Shown: one piece after another, positions 43,885-52,083 of the stretch | How positions within the stretch are numbered: the first letter of the stretch is position 1 | Layout: every line of letters begins with the position of its first letter | Assembly (NCBI GenBank): GCA_938036875.1 | Contig: CALHVX010000020.1 | Location: 209,857 to 273,856, forward strand | Origin: an uncultured Pseudomonadales bacterium | GTDB taxonomy: Bacteria; Pseudomonadota; Gammaproteobacteria; Pseudomonadales; Azotimanducaceae | Direction: 5' to 3' | DNA: 64,000 bases | Program-made: the position numbers and the translations under genes | The notes under the pieces: generated by a model | Seen by the model: only the letters and a program-made list of their open reading frames with translations | What the model was told of the DNA's origin: nothing | Databases searched by the model: none

Positions 43885-44501
43885 AGGTCTGGCTCAAGCT
43901 GTTGCCCATAGGGCTGACAGTTTTAGCACTTCTCCTAGCTTTAGGTTACGGTTTTTCTCGGCCTCAACCCTTCATTGTTAACAATGCGCTCTTGGCAACA
44001 CCTCAGCCGTTGCCATCCTTTAAGCTGCAATCTACCCATCGCCCATCTTTTACCAACGCTGGTTTGCAAGGCCAGTGGTCATTGGTGTTTTCAGGGTATA
44101 CCCAGTGTCCAGATGTTTGCCCCACCACCTTGTCATTGCTGACGCAGCTACAAAAGAGCTGGCCTGTTGCATCGAAGCCGTTCAGCGTAATTTTTGTTAC
44201 CGTGGATCCAAAGCAAGACAGCCTGGCCGAGATGCGCGCTTACTTAAGCTATTTTGGTGATCAGGTGCAGGGGCTAAGGGGTAGCGAGGATCAGCTAAAT
44301 TCATTGCTGACGGGCATCGGATTTTATCCGGTAACCAGCGCGCCAACCAGTGAACCAAATGCCAGCGAGTCTCGGCTACTTAGCCACTCTGGCGCGGTGG
44401 CGCTCATCAATCCAAAAGGTGAGCTACATGCGTTGCTCCGCGCGCCTCTAAGTCTAGCCATGCTGCAAACCCAATTGCAGCGAATCCTATCCAAGAGCTA
44501 A
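43881..44501 (+). CDS. Sco/SenC family copper chaperone
   Basis: A 206-residue membrane-anchored thioredoxin-fold protein. A hydrophobic N-terminal anchor (about 6-25) is followed by the Cu-binding YTQCPDVCPTT (C76, C80) and H169 in LLSHSGAVALINPKG, the three ligands of Sco1. It delivers copper to cytochrome c oxidase or related enzymes. The start is uncertain: TTG at 43881 overlaps the previous stop (TTGA) and a GTG lies at 43887. Confidence 0.87.
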   Translation: MKVWLKLLPIGLTVLALLLALGYGFSRPQPFIVNNALLATPQPLPSFKLQSTHRPSFTNAGLQGQWSLVFSGYTQCPDVCPTTLSLLTQLQKSWPVASKPFSVIFVTVDPKQDSLAEMRAYLSYFGDQVQGLRGSEDQLNSLLTGIGFYPVTSAPTSEPNASESRLLSHSGAVALINPKGELHALLRAPLSLAMLQTQLQRILSKS

Positions 44502-44514
44502 TCTGAGGCCCGCC

Positions 44515-46455
44515 TTACTCGATCGCTGCATCTCTTGGGGTCATGATAGGGAAGCGACGGGGAAAGACATCAAACAGCGAGAGCAATTGCGCTAACCGAT
44601 TCTCTGGGTCGGCTAGGGTCAGCTTGTTGCTGCTGACCAAGGCGTCTTGTTCTGCTAGACCCAGCATTAGCAGCTTGAAGTCGCCGCTGGCGATCTTCAG
44701 TGTGGCATCAGCCTGTTTTGCGGCGCGATCTTGGTAGCCGTGGAGCACCGCGTTTTCTATGGTGACTAGGTACTGCTGCTTGGTGTCGGTGAGCTCGATG
44801 TTCAGCGCCATGTTGACACCGTCTGCTTTGGGTCCGTTCAGCCGCATCCCCAAGGTTTGGAACAAAGAGGTTAATGGCATACCTTGGGCGACACCTGGGC
44901 TGGGTTGATAGTTAGACCCTTTGGGTACGCCTTGCCGCAGCTCCAATGCGCCACAAAGATAAAAGTTGCGCCAGGGACCAGATTCAGCCTGGTAGCCCAT
45001 TTGCTCCAGGCTATTTGCCAGCAAGTCTGTCGCCTCTGCGTAAGCCTTGGAGTGGCTGGGTTCTGCCATCATCACGTGGTTAAGCACCTCAGCAACCCAG
45101 CGGTAGTCACCGGCTTCGAAGCTCGCTTGCGCTTTTTCTACTACTGCTGCGGCACCACCCATAAAGTCTAGGTAACGACGACCAACATCCGATGGAGGCA
45201 GTGGGTGCAGGGACGTGGGGTTGCCGTTGAAGAAGCCCAGGTACTTCACGTACACGGCGCGTGCGTTGTGATGCACGGTGCCGTAGTAGTCCCGGTTCGC
45301 AAACTCTTGATCTAGGCTGGCTGGTAACTTGATGCGCTCGGCAATTTCTTCTGCCACCAAGCCGTGGTTTGCTAGGCGCAGTGTTTGGTCGTGGATATAC
45401 CGGTAGAGGTCTCGCTGCTTAGCAAGATAGTCTAAGGCAGGTTGCCGACCCCAGGTTGGCCAGTGGTGTGATGCAAACTGAACCTCAAGGCGCTCCCCGA
45501 ACAAATCCATAGATTCTTGGATTTGGTCGCTCCAAGCCATGGCATCACGCACTTGCGCCCCCCGTGGCGTGTAAACGTTGTGAAGGTGGTGAGAAGTTAT
45601 CTCAGACATGCACAGCGCTTTGAATTGCGGGAAGTAGAACACCATCTCGGCGGGCGCTTCGGTGCCCATGGTCATTTGGAACTCAATGTCGATGCCGTCG
45701 ATGCAGCGGGTTTCACCGGTTTCATGGATGCTGTCATTGGGTGGCAAAAAGCCGGTGGAACCCAGCGCTAGCATGGCGCCAAGACCACAGGAAACAAAGC
45801 CGGTGGGTGCTGGCTTCAACAAGTTGCCATACATATAGGTAGCGCGACGTCCCATCACGTTTCCGGCCAAAACGTTTTCGCTTAAGGATTCGTGCACAAA
45901 GTCTTTCGGCGCAATTAGCGGCACTGCACCGCTCAGCACTTGCTCGGCGCTAACCACCCCTAAAACCCCGCCAAAATGGTCAACGTGGCTGTGGGTTATA
46001 ATGACCCCGCTGACTTTGCGGTCGCCTAAATGTTGGTTCACTAACGCTAATGCGGCGGCAGACGTCTCGGCGCAGGTTAATGGATCCACTAGCAACCAAC
46101 CCGTGTCGCCGCGAATGATGGTCATGTTAGCTAGGTCAAAGCTGCGAACTTGGTAGATGCCGTCGACCACCTCGTACAAACCATGATGGCTGGCATTCAG
46201 TTGTGCTTGGCGCCATAGGCTGGGGTTCACTGTGTCTGGTGCTTCGGCTTGCAAAAAGTCTGTCTGAGTTAAGTCGTATACCGCTTGCCCGTTAGGGCGC
46301 TTGATGGTTAGCGGATCTAAGGTGGCGATGAACCCACGCTTGGCGTTATCGAAGCTACGTCGGTCGCCAAAGGGTAGGCTGGCCTTTACTTTCTCTTGAT
46401 GGGCTTGGGTTGCTTTGCTTGCCGCTTGTGGTTGTTTTTGCTGTCCAGTACTCAT
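44515..46455 (-). CDS. Alkylsulfatase (SdsA1/YjcS type, MBL fold)
   Basis: A 646-residue metallo-beta-lactamase-fold sulfatase that removes sulfate from primary or secondary alkyl sulfates. The zinc motif is THSHVDHFGG (H155, H157, D159, H160); the alkylsulfatase dimerisation domain and a C-terminal SCP2-like sterol-carrier domain (last 120 residues) follow. Unlike SdsA1, there is no signal peptide; the N terminus is hydrophilic and Gln/Lys-rich. It is third in a minus-strand operon after an AGCS transporter and a phosphoesterase (17- and 39-bp gaps). Confidence 0.9.
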   Translation of the reverse strand: MSTGQQKQPQAASKATQAHQEKVKASLPFGDRRSFDNAKRGFIATLDPLTIKRPNGQAVYDLTQTDFLQAEAPDTVNPSLWRQAQLNASHHGLYEVVDGIYQVRSFDLANMTIIRGDTGWLLVDPLTCAETSAAALALVNQHLGDRKVSGVIITHSHVDHFGGVLGVVSAEQVLSGAVPLIAPKDFVHESLSENVLAGNVMGRRATYMYGNLLKPAPTGFVSCGLGAMLALGSTGFLPPNDSIHETGETRCIDGIDIEFQMTMGTEAPAEMVFYFPQFKALCMSEITSHHLHNVYTPRGAQVRDAMAWSDQIQESMDLFGERLEVQFASHHWPTWGRQPALDYLAKQRDLYRYIHDQTLRLANHGLVAEEIAERIKLPASLDQEFANRDYYGTVHHNARAVYVKYLGFFNGNPTSLHPLPPSDVGRRYLDFMGGAAAVVEKAQASFEAGDYRWVAEVLNHVMMAEPSHSKAYAEATDLLANSLEQMGYQAESGPWRNFYLCGALELRQGVPKGSNYQPSPGVAQGMPLTSLFQTLGMRLNGPKADGVNMALNIELTDTKQQYLVTIENAVLHGYQDRAAKQADATLKIASGDFKLLMLGLAEQDALVSSNKLTLADPENRLAQLLSLFDVFPRRFPIMTPRDAAIE

Positions 46456-46494
46456 GGGTTGTCCTATGACTTGTTCTATCGGTTGATCGATCAG

Positions 46495-47247
46495 CTAAAG
46501 CAGCTGCAGTAGGCGACGGGATTCGTGCCGGGGCTCTTTGGGGTAACCGCGGGCGTTGTTGACATAGCGAACGCCATCTCGAGTTTTATCCACGTTAACG
46601 TGTGAATGCCCATAAAGGTGTATTTGTGGTTGATGTAGGCGTAGTTGTTCATCAATAGCCGCGCTACCCAAGATGGGTAGCAAAAAACCAAAGTGTTCAA
46701 CGGCGACCGGTGGGAGCAAGTCCATCCGCGGCATGAAGTGGCTAAAGGTGATGCAAGGAACCTCGGGCCGCAGGTTGGGCACAGGGTTCATGCCGCTAAA
46801 GTGTTCTGCCACCTGGGCCGGCTCCCATTGGTTCGGCCAACGACAGCGTCTAAAGTCCACCCAAATATTGCGTAGCTTGGTGTCTGGCTCACCAAAGCTG
46901 TAGTCATACCAACTTTGCAGCGGTATCAGGCTCACTTGCGGGGTGTAGAGCGCATCTTGGATTATGCCTTGCCGGTCCAGGGTGTGCTGTAGTTCTTCGA
47001 ATTTGTCGATACAGTGGCGTTTCTCTTTGCTGTTAAGCCATAGGTCGTGATTGCCAGCGACAAACAAGACGTGCGCAAAACGTTCTTGAAACAACGCTAA
47101 ACATTGCTGGGTTAGCGCTAGTTTGTGGCTGAGATCTCCTGCTACCAATACAACATCCGCTTGGTAGTCTTGCTGGCTCAATGCCTCAACCCAAGCCAGA
47201 TTTTCTTCATAGTCCACGTGTAAATCTGAAACACCAAATACGCGCAT
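46495..47247 (-). CDS. Calcineurin-like metallophosphoesterase
   Basis: A 250-residue phosphoesterase with the dimetal motifs DLH (D8, H10), GDLSH, GNHD, a histidine in FSHFMP and YGHSHVN near the end. This matches the calcineurin-like (Metallophos) superfamily; it is most like the small uncharacterised single-domain type. The substrate is unknown. The gene starts 17 bp after the AGCS gene and precedes the alkylsulfatase. Confidence 0.88.
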   Translation of the reverse strand: MRVFGVSDLHVDYEENLAWVEALSQQDYQADVVLVAGDLSHKLALTQQCLALFQERFAHVLFVAGNHDLWLNSKEKRHCIDKFEELQHTLDRQGIIQDALYTPQVSLIPLQSWYDYSFGEPDTKLRNIWVDFRRCRWPNQWEPAQVAEHFSGMNPVPNLRPEVPCITFSHFMPRMDLLPPVAVEHFGFLLPILGSAAIDEQLRLHQPQIHLYGHSHVNVDKTRDGVRYVNNARGYPKEPRHESRRLLQLL

Positions 47248-47264
47248 TGTTGTTGCTTCCGTTG

Positions 47265-48644
47265 TTAAGCTCGCTGTGCTTGTAGCGTGGCAAAGTAGCC
47301 TTTAGCCCGCGCGGTGACCTTTGGTGCAAGAATCAGCGTGCTCAGCATGGTTGGTATGGCCATCAATGCGTAAGTGCCATCGATCAAGTTGATAGCCGTA
47401 TCTAAGCTGATAATGGCGGCAACTAAGATAAAACCGACATAGACAATGCGGTAGGGCGTCTGGCCTTTGACACCAAATAAAAAACTCGCGCATTGGCTGC
47501 CGTAAAACGAGTAAGTGAATATGGTGGTGCTAGCAAAACACACCACACAAGTGAACAAGATAATCAGTCCAGGTGTGCCAAGCATGGCTTCAAAGGCCAT
47601 AGCGGTTAGCGTTACCCCATTGGCGTCTCCTTGCTGCCAGACCCCGGACAGCAGGATGAGCAAGGCGGTGGCTGTGCAGATAAGCAAGGTATCAATGATA
47701 GGGCCGAGCATAGCAACTAACCCTTCCCGAACGGGCTCCGCGGTGCGAGCGGCACCGTGGGCGAGTGCTTCGGTACCAATACCGGCCTCGTTTGAAAACG
47801 CGCCGCGTTGCACGCCATACAAGATCATGGCCTGCAAACCGCCGCCAGCGACTGCGCTGCCGGTGAAGGCGTCGTTAAAAATTTGTGCAAACAGGCCGGG
47901 TACTTCAGGCATGTTAAGAAACAACACAACCAACACCGTGCCTAGGTATAGCGCACCCATAAAGGGCACCAAAGCTAAAGCGACGCGCGCGATGCGTTGT
48001 AGCCCACCCAAGATAACCAATGCTGAGATGATGGCTAAGGCGAGCCCGAGGCTCAAATTGGCCAGCAATGGATTGGCATCTGCTGCTAACCAGCCTTGGT
48101 CGATGAGTACGAGTTCGCGCAAAATTTGGACCAGCTGGTTGGTTTGAAAAACGGGTAGGCACCCGACCAAGCCTAGTGCAGCAAAGGCATAGGCCAAGCC
48201 GTGCCAGCCTTTAGGCAGCGCTTCGCGAATGACGTACATGGGCCCGCCTTGCAACTCGCCGTTGCTATCTTTGCCGCGATACATCACCGCTAAGGTGCAA
48301 GTAAAAAATTTGGTGGCGATGCCCAAGATGGCGGTCATCCACATCCAAAAGATGGCGCCTGGGCCACCAATAGAAATGGCCAGCGCCACCCCAGCAATAT
48401 TGCCCATGCCAACGGTGCCGGCCAAAGCGGATGCTAATGCTTGGGAGTGGCTGATCTGGCCAACCGCATTGGGTTCTGGGTGCTTACCACGTAGCAATGC
48501 TAGGGCATGACCTAGGTAACGAAAGGGGGCAAATTTGCTAAGCAGCAATAGGTAAAGGCCGCCACCCAGCAGGAGCACCAACAGCCAAGGGCCCCAGGCC
48601 AAAGTGGCAAAAGTTGCGCTGAGCGTCTGCAAGCGGTCGAGCAT
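47265..48644 (-). CDS. Alanine/glycine:cation symporter (AGCS family)
   Basis: A 459-residue transporter with about 11 transmembrane helices, usually Na+-coupled. GTVGMGNIAGVALAISIGGPGAIFWMWMTAILGIATKF is the AGCS substrate-site signature; GIGTEALAHGAARTAEPVREGLVAMLGPIIDT is another. It is the first gene of the minus-strand operon, divergent from queF with 140 bp between. It fits the Na+-dependent physiology of the rest of the window. Exact substrate (Ala, Gly or other) unknown. Confidence 0.93.
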   Translation of the reverse strand: MLDRLQTLSATFATLAWGPWLLVLLLGGGLYLLLLSKFAPFRYLGHALALLRGKHPEPNAVGQISHSQALASALAGTVGMGNIAGVALAISIGGPGAIFWMWMTAILGIATKFFTCTLAVMYRGKDSNGELQGGPMYVIREALPKGWHGLAYAFAALGLVGCLPVFQTNQLVQILRELVLIDQGWLAADANPLLANLSLGLALAIISALVILGGLQRIARVALALVPFMGALYLGTVLVVLFLNMPEVPGLFAQIFNDAFTGSAVAGGGLQAMILYGVQRGAFSNEAGIGTEALAHGAARTAEPVREGLVAMLGPIIDTLLICTATALLILLSGVWQQGDANGVTLTAMAFEAMLGTPGLIILFTCVVCFASTTIFTYSFYGSQCASFLFGVKGQTPYRIVYVGFILVAAIISLDTAINLIDGTYALMAIPTMLSTLILAPKVTARAKGYFATLQAQRA

Positions 48645-48784
48645 GGTGAGCCAAGGTCAATATATAGCGGCTAGGGTAGCCGGAAACTAGCTCCTATGCA
48701 GCAAGTGGGTTCGGTTCAATTGACAGTGAGCTAGGCGACCGATCTACTAGGTGTCCAAACCGTCTAATTTGTGGTCCCAGCGTC

Positions 48785-49681
48785 ATGACCGGTCGTCCCA
48801 GTTCACCCGATTCTAGCGCGTCAATGTCGTCTACCAATGATGCCGTCATGCCCTTAGGGCAGGTTAGTGGGTACGTAGATCAATATCAGCCATCGCTACT
48901 GTTCCCCTTGCCTCGGGTTGATGCAAGAGCAGCCTTAGACGCGTACTCGGCTGCAACGCTTTCAAACAAGCAAGAGATGGAGGCAGGGCTACCCTTTGTT
49001 GGAGAGGATGTGTGGACGGCCTACGAGTTATCCTGGCTCGATCAACGCGGGAGACCTCAGTCAGCGATACTTGAGGTAAGGGTCCCTTGCGATTCGCCTT
49101 CGATGGTGGAAAGTAAATCCATGAAGCTGTGCCTGAACTCGCTTGCACAAACCACTTTTGCATCCCGTGAGTTGCTTCAACAGACCTTGGCAAATGATAT
49201 AAGCGGGGCCTTTGGTGCACCTGTTCAGATTGCACTGTTGGATGTGGATGACCGGGGTGGGGCGACGTTACCCGGTTCCTGCATCGATAGTGAAGACGTT
49301 GTGTTAGATCAATACAGTCGGAACCCAGCGTTGCTGCAGTGCAACCCGGATAAGGTGGAGTCTCTAGTTACCTTGTACAGTCATCAGTTTCGCAGCTTGT
49401 GTCCGGTGACGGGCCAGCCAGATTTTGCTTCCATTTGGCTCGAATATTCAGGTCCTTCTATTGATCCAGGTTCATTGCTTGCGTATCTGGTGTCTTACCG
49501 CACTCATAGCGGTTTTCACGAAAGTGCCATTGAGCAAATATTTTTGGATTTACAGCGTCAATGCGGCTGCACTTCATTAACTGTGTACGGGCGTTTTTTG
49601 CGTCGTGGTGGGATCGATATCAACCCGTTTCGATCCACCGAGCAAACGCAAGCACCCGCTTGGCGTTTAGCGCGACAGTAG
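48785..49681 (+). CDS. queF: NADPH-dependent 7-cyano-7-deazaguanine reductase (QueF, long type)
   Basis: A 298-residue tunnelling-fold enzyme of the long E. coli type, making preQ1 for queuosine. The active cysteine is C206 in SLCPVTGQPD with D213, and the substrate glutamate follows in GFHESAIEQIF; RRGGIDINPFRS is the family end. Start uncertain: ATG at 48785 is the first, but in-frame ATGs at 48827 and 48851 are nearer the usual N terminus, and none has a good Shine-Dalgarno. Other queuosine genes are not nearby. Confidence 0.92.
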   Translation: MTGRPSSPDSSASMSSTNDAVMPLGQVSGYVDQYQPSLLFPLPRVDARAALDAYSAATLSNKQEMEAGLPFVGEDVWTAYELSWLDQRGRPQSAILEVRVPCDSPSMVESKSMKLCLNSLAQTTFASRELLQQTLANDISGAFGAPVQIALLDVDDRGGATLPGSCIDSEDVVLDQYSRNPALLQCNPDKVESLVTLYSHQFRSLCPVTGQPDFASIWLEYSGPSIDPGSLLAYLVSYRTHSGFHESAIEQIFLDLQRQCGCTSLTVYGRFLRRGGIDINPFRSTEQTQAPAWRLARQ

Positions 49682-49682
49682 C

Positions 49683-50420
49683 TTATTGGTTGCGGTTGGG
49701 TTTTAGCTTAGCGCTTAGCCAACCTAGCCAAGTGTTGCCCGCCATCAACCAACGTTCGATTCCTTGCATGCGCTTGGTTAAGGCGGCGTGATCGGCTAAC
49801 ACGCTAGCTCGCGTGACTAACGGCTTATCTGGATCTAGAGGTTTGATGATTTGTGCCGGGTTGCCGGCGGCAATGACGTTAGCGGGGATATCGTGGGTGA
49901 CAACGCTGCCGGCACCAATCACGCTGTTGGCGCCAATGGTGACGCCTTTGCACACTACAGCGCTGTCGCCGATCCAAACGTTATCTTCTAACACTATGGG
50001 TGCGCGATTACCGATTGGGGCGGTGCGGTCGTAGATGTCGTGCCAGTCCGCATCCGATAGATAGGCGTTGGCGGCGAGCATGCAGTTGTCGCCTATAGTG
50101 ACCTGGATGCCGGAGTCAACACGCACCCCTGGGCAGAACAACGCGTAATCGCCAATGTTGATGTGACCCGTTTGCGTTGGATCATCCGCATCGCCCATGG
50201 CCCAAACAGTAAAGCGTACAAAGCGATCCGGACTGGCAATGATGTGTACGCTTTCGCCAATTCGAATATTGGGGCCATGGAGCTTTACATAGCGAGGGCC
50301 CAAGATGAGCGTGTTGTTACCCAAGTGATCCGCTTGGGGCTTGATAAAACGATTGATGTACCAACGGTTGGCGACTTCGTGCCAGCGTTTGAGTGTCAGT
50401 GGTCGGTGATCTGCGCGCAT
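49683..50420 (-). CDS. Hexapeptide-repeat (left-handed beta-helix) acyltransferase
   Basis: A 245-residue protein with hexapeptide repeats between about 35 and 190 (IGDYALF, VTIGDNCML, VLEDNVWIGDSAVVCKGVTIGANSVIGAGSVVTHDIPANVIAAGNPAQII), the maltose/xenobiotic acetyltransferase (WbbJ-like) pattern. GNPA is the usual end of the helix. The C-terminal helix pair follows. The acceptor is unknown, possibly a cell-surface sugar. It lies tail-to-tail with queF (2 bp) and after the acidic protein gene. Confidence 0.88.
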   Translation of the reverse strand: MRADHRPLTLKRWHEVANRWYINRFIKPQADHLGNNTLILGPRYVKLHGPNIRIGESVHIIASPDRFVRFTVWAMGDADDPTQTGHINIGDYALFCPGVRVDSGIQVTIGDNCMLAANAYLSDADWHDIYDRTAPIGNRAPIVLEDNVWIGDSAVVCKGVTIGANSVIGAGSVVTHDIPANVIAAGNPAQIIKPLDPDKPLVTRASVLADHAALTKRMQGIERWLMAGNTWLGWLSAKLKPNRNQ

Positions 50421-50461
50421 GCGCGGACCCTAGCAAGGCTAGCTATCGGGTGCTAGAAAAA

Positions 50462-51337
50462 TCAGCTGGGCTCGGGTGCCGATTCTTTTGCTTCGGCTTC
50501 GCTCAGCGATTCATCCTCCGGTGGCTCTTCCGGATCAGCGTTAGGGGTTTCGTCTTCATCTGGTTCTGGTGCCGGTTCCGTCTGGGTTTCCGTCTCAGCG
50601 TCGGATGTCTGCAGCGCCTCAAGACGTTTCACCTCGTCTTCTAGCGTATGAACCTGCTCTAGCAGTTGGCGGTTCTCAGCCGCAAATTTGGTCACCAAAG
50701 CGCGTAGGCCGTTTTCTCCGGCTGGGGCTTCTTCCGCGTCAGCCGCTGGTTCCTCCGTGGCCTCAGGCGCTGATTTTGGTTCTGATTCTGGGGGAGGGGG
50801 CTCTGGGTCAGCTTTGATTGGCTCAGGTGTAGCTGGTGCTTCCTCGGCGTCTTGTGCTTGATCGGGCTCTCCAGCATCCGGATCAAGCAGGTCGTCAAGA
50901 TCGTCAAAGTCCGATTCTGGGTCCGATTCTGGGTCCGATTCTGGGTCCGATTCTGGGGTGGCCTGTTCAATGTCGCTCTCTGCGTCAGCCAGGGTCTCGG
51001 CTGGCACCTCCGTCGGGGCACTGGCGGCGATCTCAGCTTCACTTTCAATCTCAGGTTCGGGTTCTGCTTCAGGTTCGGGTTCAGGTGTTGCTTCGGGAGC
51101 GGCTTCAGCTTCGGTTTCCGCTGGCGTTTTTGCAGGGGCCTCAACCTCGATGGGTGTCTCTACCTCGTCGGGTGCAGCAGCTGGTTGGTCCGTAGCCTCA
51201 GCCATGGCTGGATTGTTCATAGACTCAATCAACAGGGCCATTTGGCGACGCATTTGCAAACCACGCCAGCCAAAAGCGGCCCCTAGCCCTAGGGCTAACA
51301 CGCCAAGCTGCACCATCAAAAAAGTCTGTAAAGCCAC
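50462..51337 (-). CDS. Acidic, repeat-rich membrane-anchored protein
   Basis: A 291-residue protein with an N-terminal transmembrane segment (about 8-28, VQLGVLALGLGAAFGW) then an extremely E/P/A/D-rich disordered region, a predicted coiled coil (about 213-245, LRALVTKFAAENRQLLEQVHTLEDEVKRLEAL), and another acidic tail. ESDP is repeated four times (encoded by the 12-bp tandem repeat at 50909-50956). No catalytic domain is seen. Start is GTG at 51337 or ATG at 51316. Composition resembles scaffold-like inner-membrane proteins; the function is unknown. Confidence 0.75.
   Translation of the reverse strand: MALQTFLMVQLGVLALGLGAAFGWRGLQMRRQMALLIESMNNPAMAEATDQPAAAPDEVETPIEVEAPAKTPAETEAEAAPEATPEPEPEAEPEPEIESEAEIAASAPTEVPAETLADAESDIEQATPESDPESDPESDPESDFDDLDDLLDPDAGEPDQAQDAEEAPATPEPIKADPEPPPPESEPKSAPEATEEPAADAEEAPAGENGLRALVTKFAAENRQLLEQVHTLEDEVKRLEALQTSDAETETQTEPAPEPDEDETPNADPEEPPEDESLSEAEAKESAPEPS
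50909..50956 (+). repeat. Four perfect 12-bp tandem repeats (GTCCGATTCTGG) within the acidic gene
   Basis: Four identical copies of GTCCGATTCTGG run from 50909 to 50956. As the unit is 12 bp they keep the frame, encoding SDPE-type repeats on the minus strand; copy-number change would alter length but not the frame. Confidence 0.9.
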
Positions 51338-51459
51338 CGAAAGCGGATCCCGCGTCTATATTGGTCCTTTTCAGTGTAGTTCAGCCTCAGGTTTGCGCAG
51401 TTTTGGGCAAAGTCCGCTACACATGCCTGGACGGTTCCGATAGCATACGCGCCTTCAAT

Positions 51460-51571
51460 GGTGACCCTTTCTGGTCCCCCCGCAACAGTCGGTCGCGAAC
51501 TCCGCCAGGCCTGGAAGGGAGCAACGGTAGTGACTATTCTGTGTGCCGGGGTGCGGCTGGATTGGGTTACC
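51460..51571 (+). ncRNA. ffs: Small signal recognition particle RNA (4.5S RNA)
   Basis: About 112 nt. The diagnostic SRP domain CCAGGCCTGGAAGGGAGC has the GGAA tetraloop, and the 3' side GTGTGCCGGGGTGCGGCTGG is as in E. coli 4.5S RNA. The ends GGTGACCC and GGGTTACC pair over 8 bp. It forms the SRP with Ffh for co-translational targeting. Exact ends are approximate. tRNA-Ser lies 56 bp downstream. Confidence 0.92.
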
Positions 51572-51627
51572 GCCATTGAAGCTGGCTAGCGTACTTTGCT
51601 TACGCGGCAGCCAGCGCTGAACTACCT

Positions 51628-51715
51628 GGAGAGGTGTCCGAGAGGCCGAAGGAGCACGCCTGGAAAGTGTGTATGGGGTAACTCATCGAGGGTTCGAATC
51701 CCTCCCTCTCCGCCA
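51628..51715 (+). tRNA. tRNA-Ser (anticodon GGA)
   Basis: 88 nt with encoded CCA. Acceptor stem GGAGAGG/CCTCTCC, anticodon stem CACGC/GTGTG with loop CTGGAAA (anticodon GGA), a long class II variable arm, and T arm GAGGGTTCGAATCCCTC. Confidence 0.97.
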
Positions 51716-51726
51716 ACTACGTTGTC

Positions 51727-51888
51727 CTAAAAGACTCGCCCTTCAAGCGGACCGATGTGGATCCAGTCCACCACAGCGCTGACAATGGCGATGACAACCA
51801 TCACAATGAAAATCACCCCCAGCAGTCGCCAACCATGGAAGACTTTCTCTGGGGCTTCCTGGGGCTGTTCGGTGTTGGGGTCTGACAT
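51727..51888 (-). CDS. Small single-pass membrane protein (53 aa)
   Basis: Between the two tRNA genes, on the other strand, ATG at 51888 to TAG at 51727 encodes 53 residues: a hydrophilic start (MSDPNTEQPQEAPEKVFHGW), a strong transmembrane helix (LLGVIFIVMVVIAIVSAVV) and a short tail (DWIHIGPLEGRVF). The hydrophobic stretch with normal codons and no stop suggests it is real. It is too short for a family call. No clear Shine-Dalgarno beyond the AATGCACCC upstream. Confidence 0.6.
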   Translation of the reverse strand: MSDPNTEQPQEAPEKVFHGWRLLGVIFIVMVVIAIVSAVVDWIHIGPLEGRVF

Positions 51889-51994
51889 TTGGGTGCATTC
51901 CACTAATTAATTGAGTTGTAGGCGTTTTTTTGCGATGAGCCTCTGACCAGTCCTTGACGGGTTAGGGGTCGATCCTGATAATACGCGACCTTGG

Positions 51995-52071
51995 GCACCC
52001 ATGGCCAAACTGGATAAGGCACCGGTCTACGAAACCGGGGATTGCAAGTTCGAATCTTGCTGGGTGCACCA
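51995..52071 (+). tRNA. tRNA-Arg (anticodon ACG)
   Basis: 77 nt with encoded CCA. Acceptor GCACCCA/TGGGTGC, anticodon stem CCGGT/ACCGG with loop CTACGAA (anticodon ACG, normally edited to ICG), T arm GCAAGTTCGAATCTTGC. The 3' end is 12 bp from the convergent DUF1295 gene; no integrase is nearby. Confidence 0.97.
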
Positions 52072-52083
52072 CTTACTTCCCGC

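Noticed and set aside
50958..51443. 161-residue plus-strand frame antisense to the acidic gene
   Set aside because: Its Ser/Gly/Ala repeats are the mirror of the E/P-rich repeats of the real gene; no start signal.
51995..52083. tRNA-Arg 3' end as a prophage or island attachment site
   Set aside because: No integrase, no repeated tRNA 3' fragment and ordinary chromosomal genes follow.
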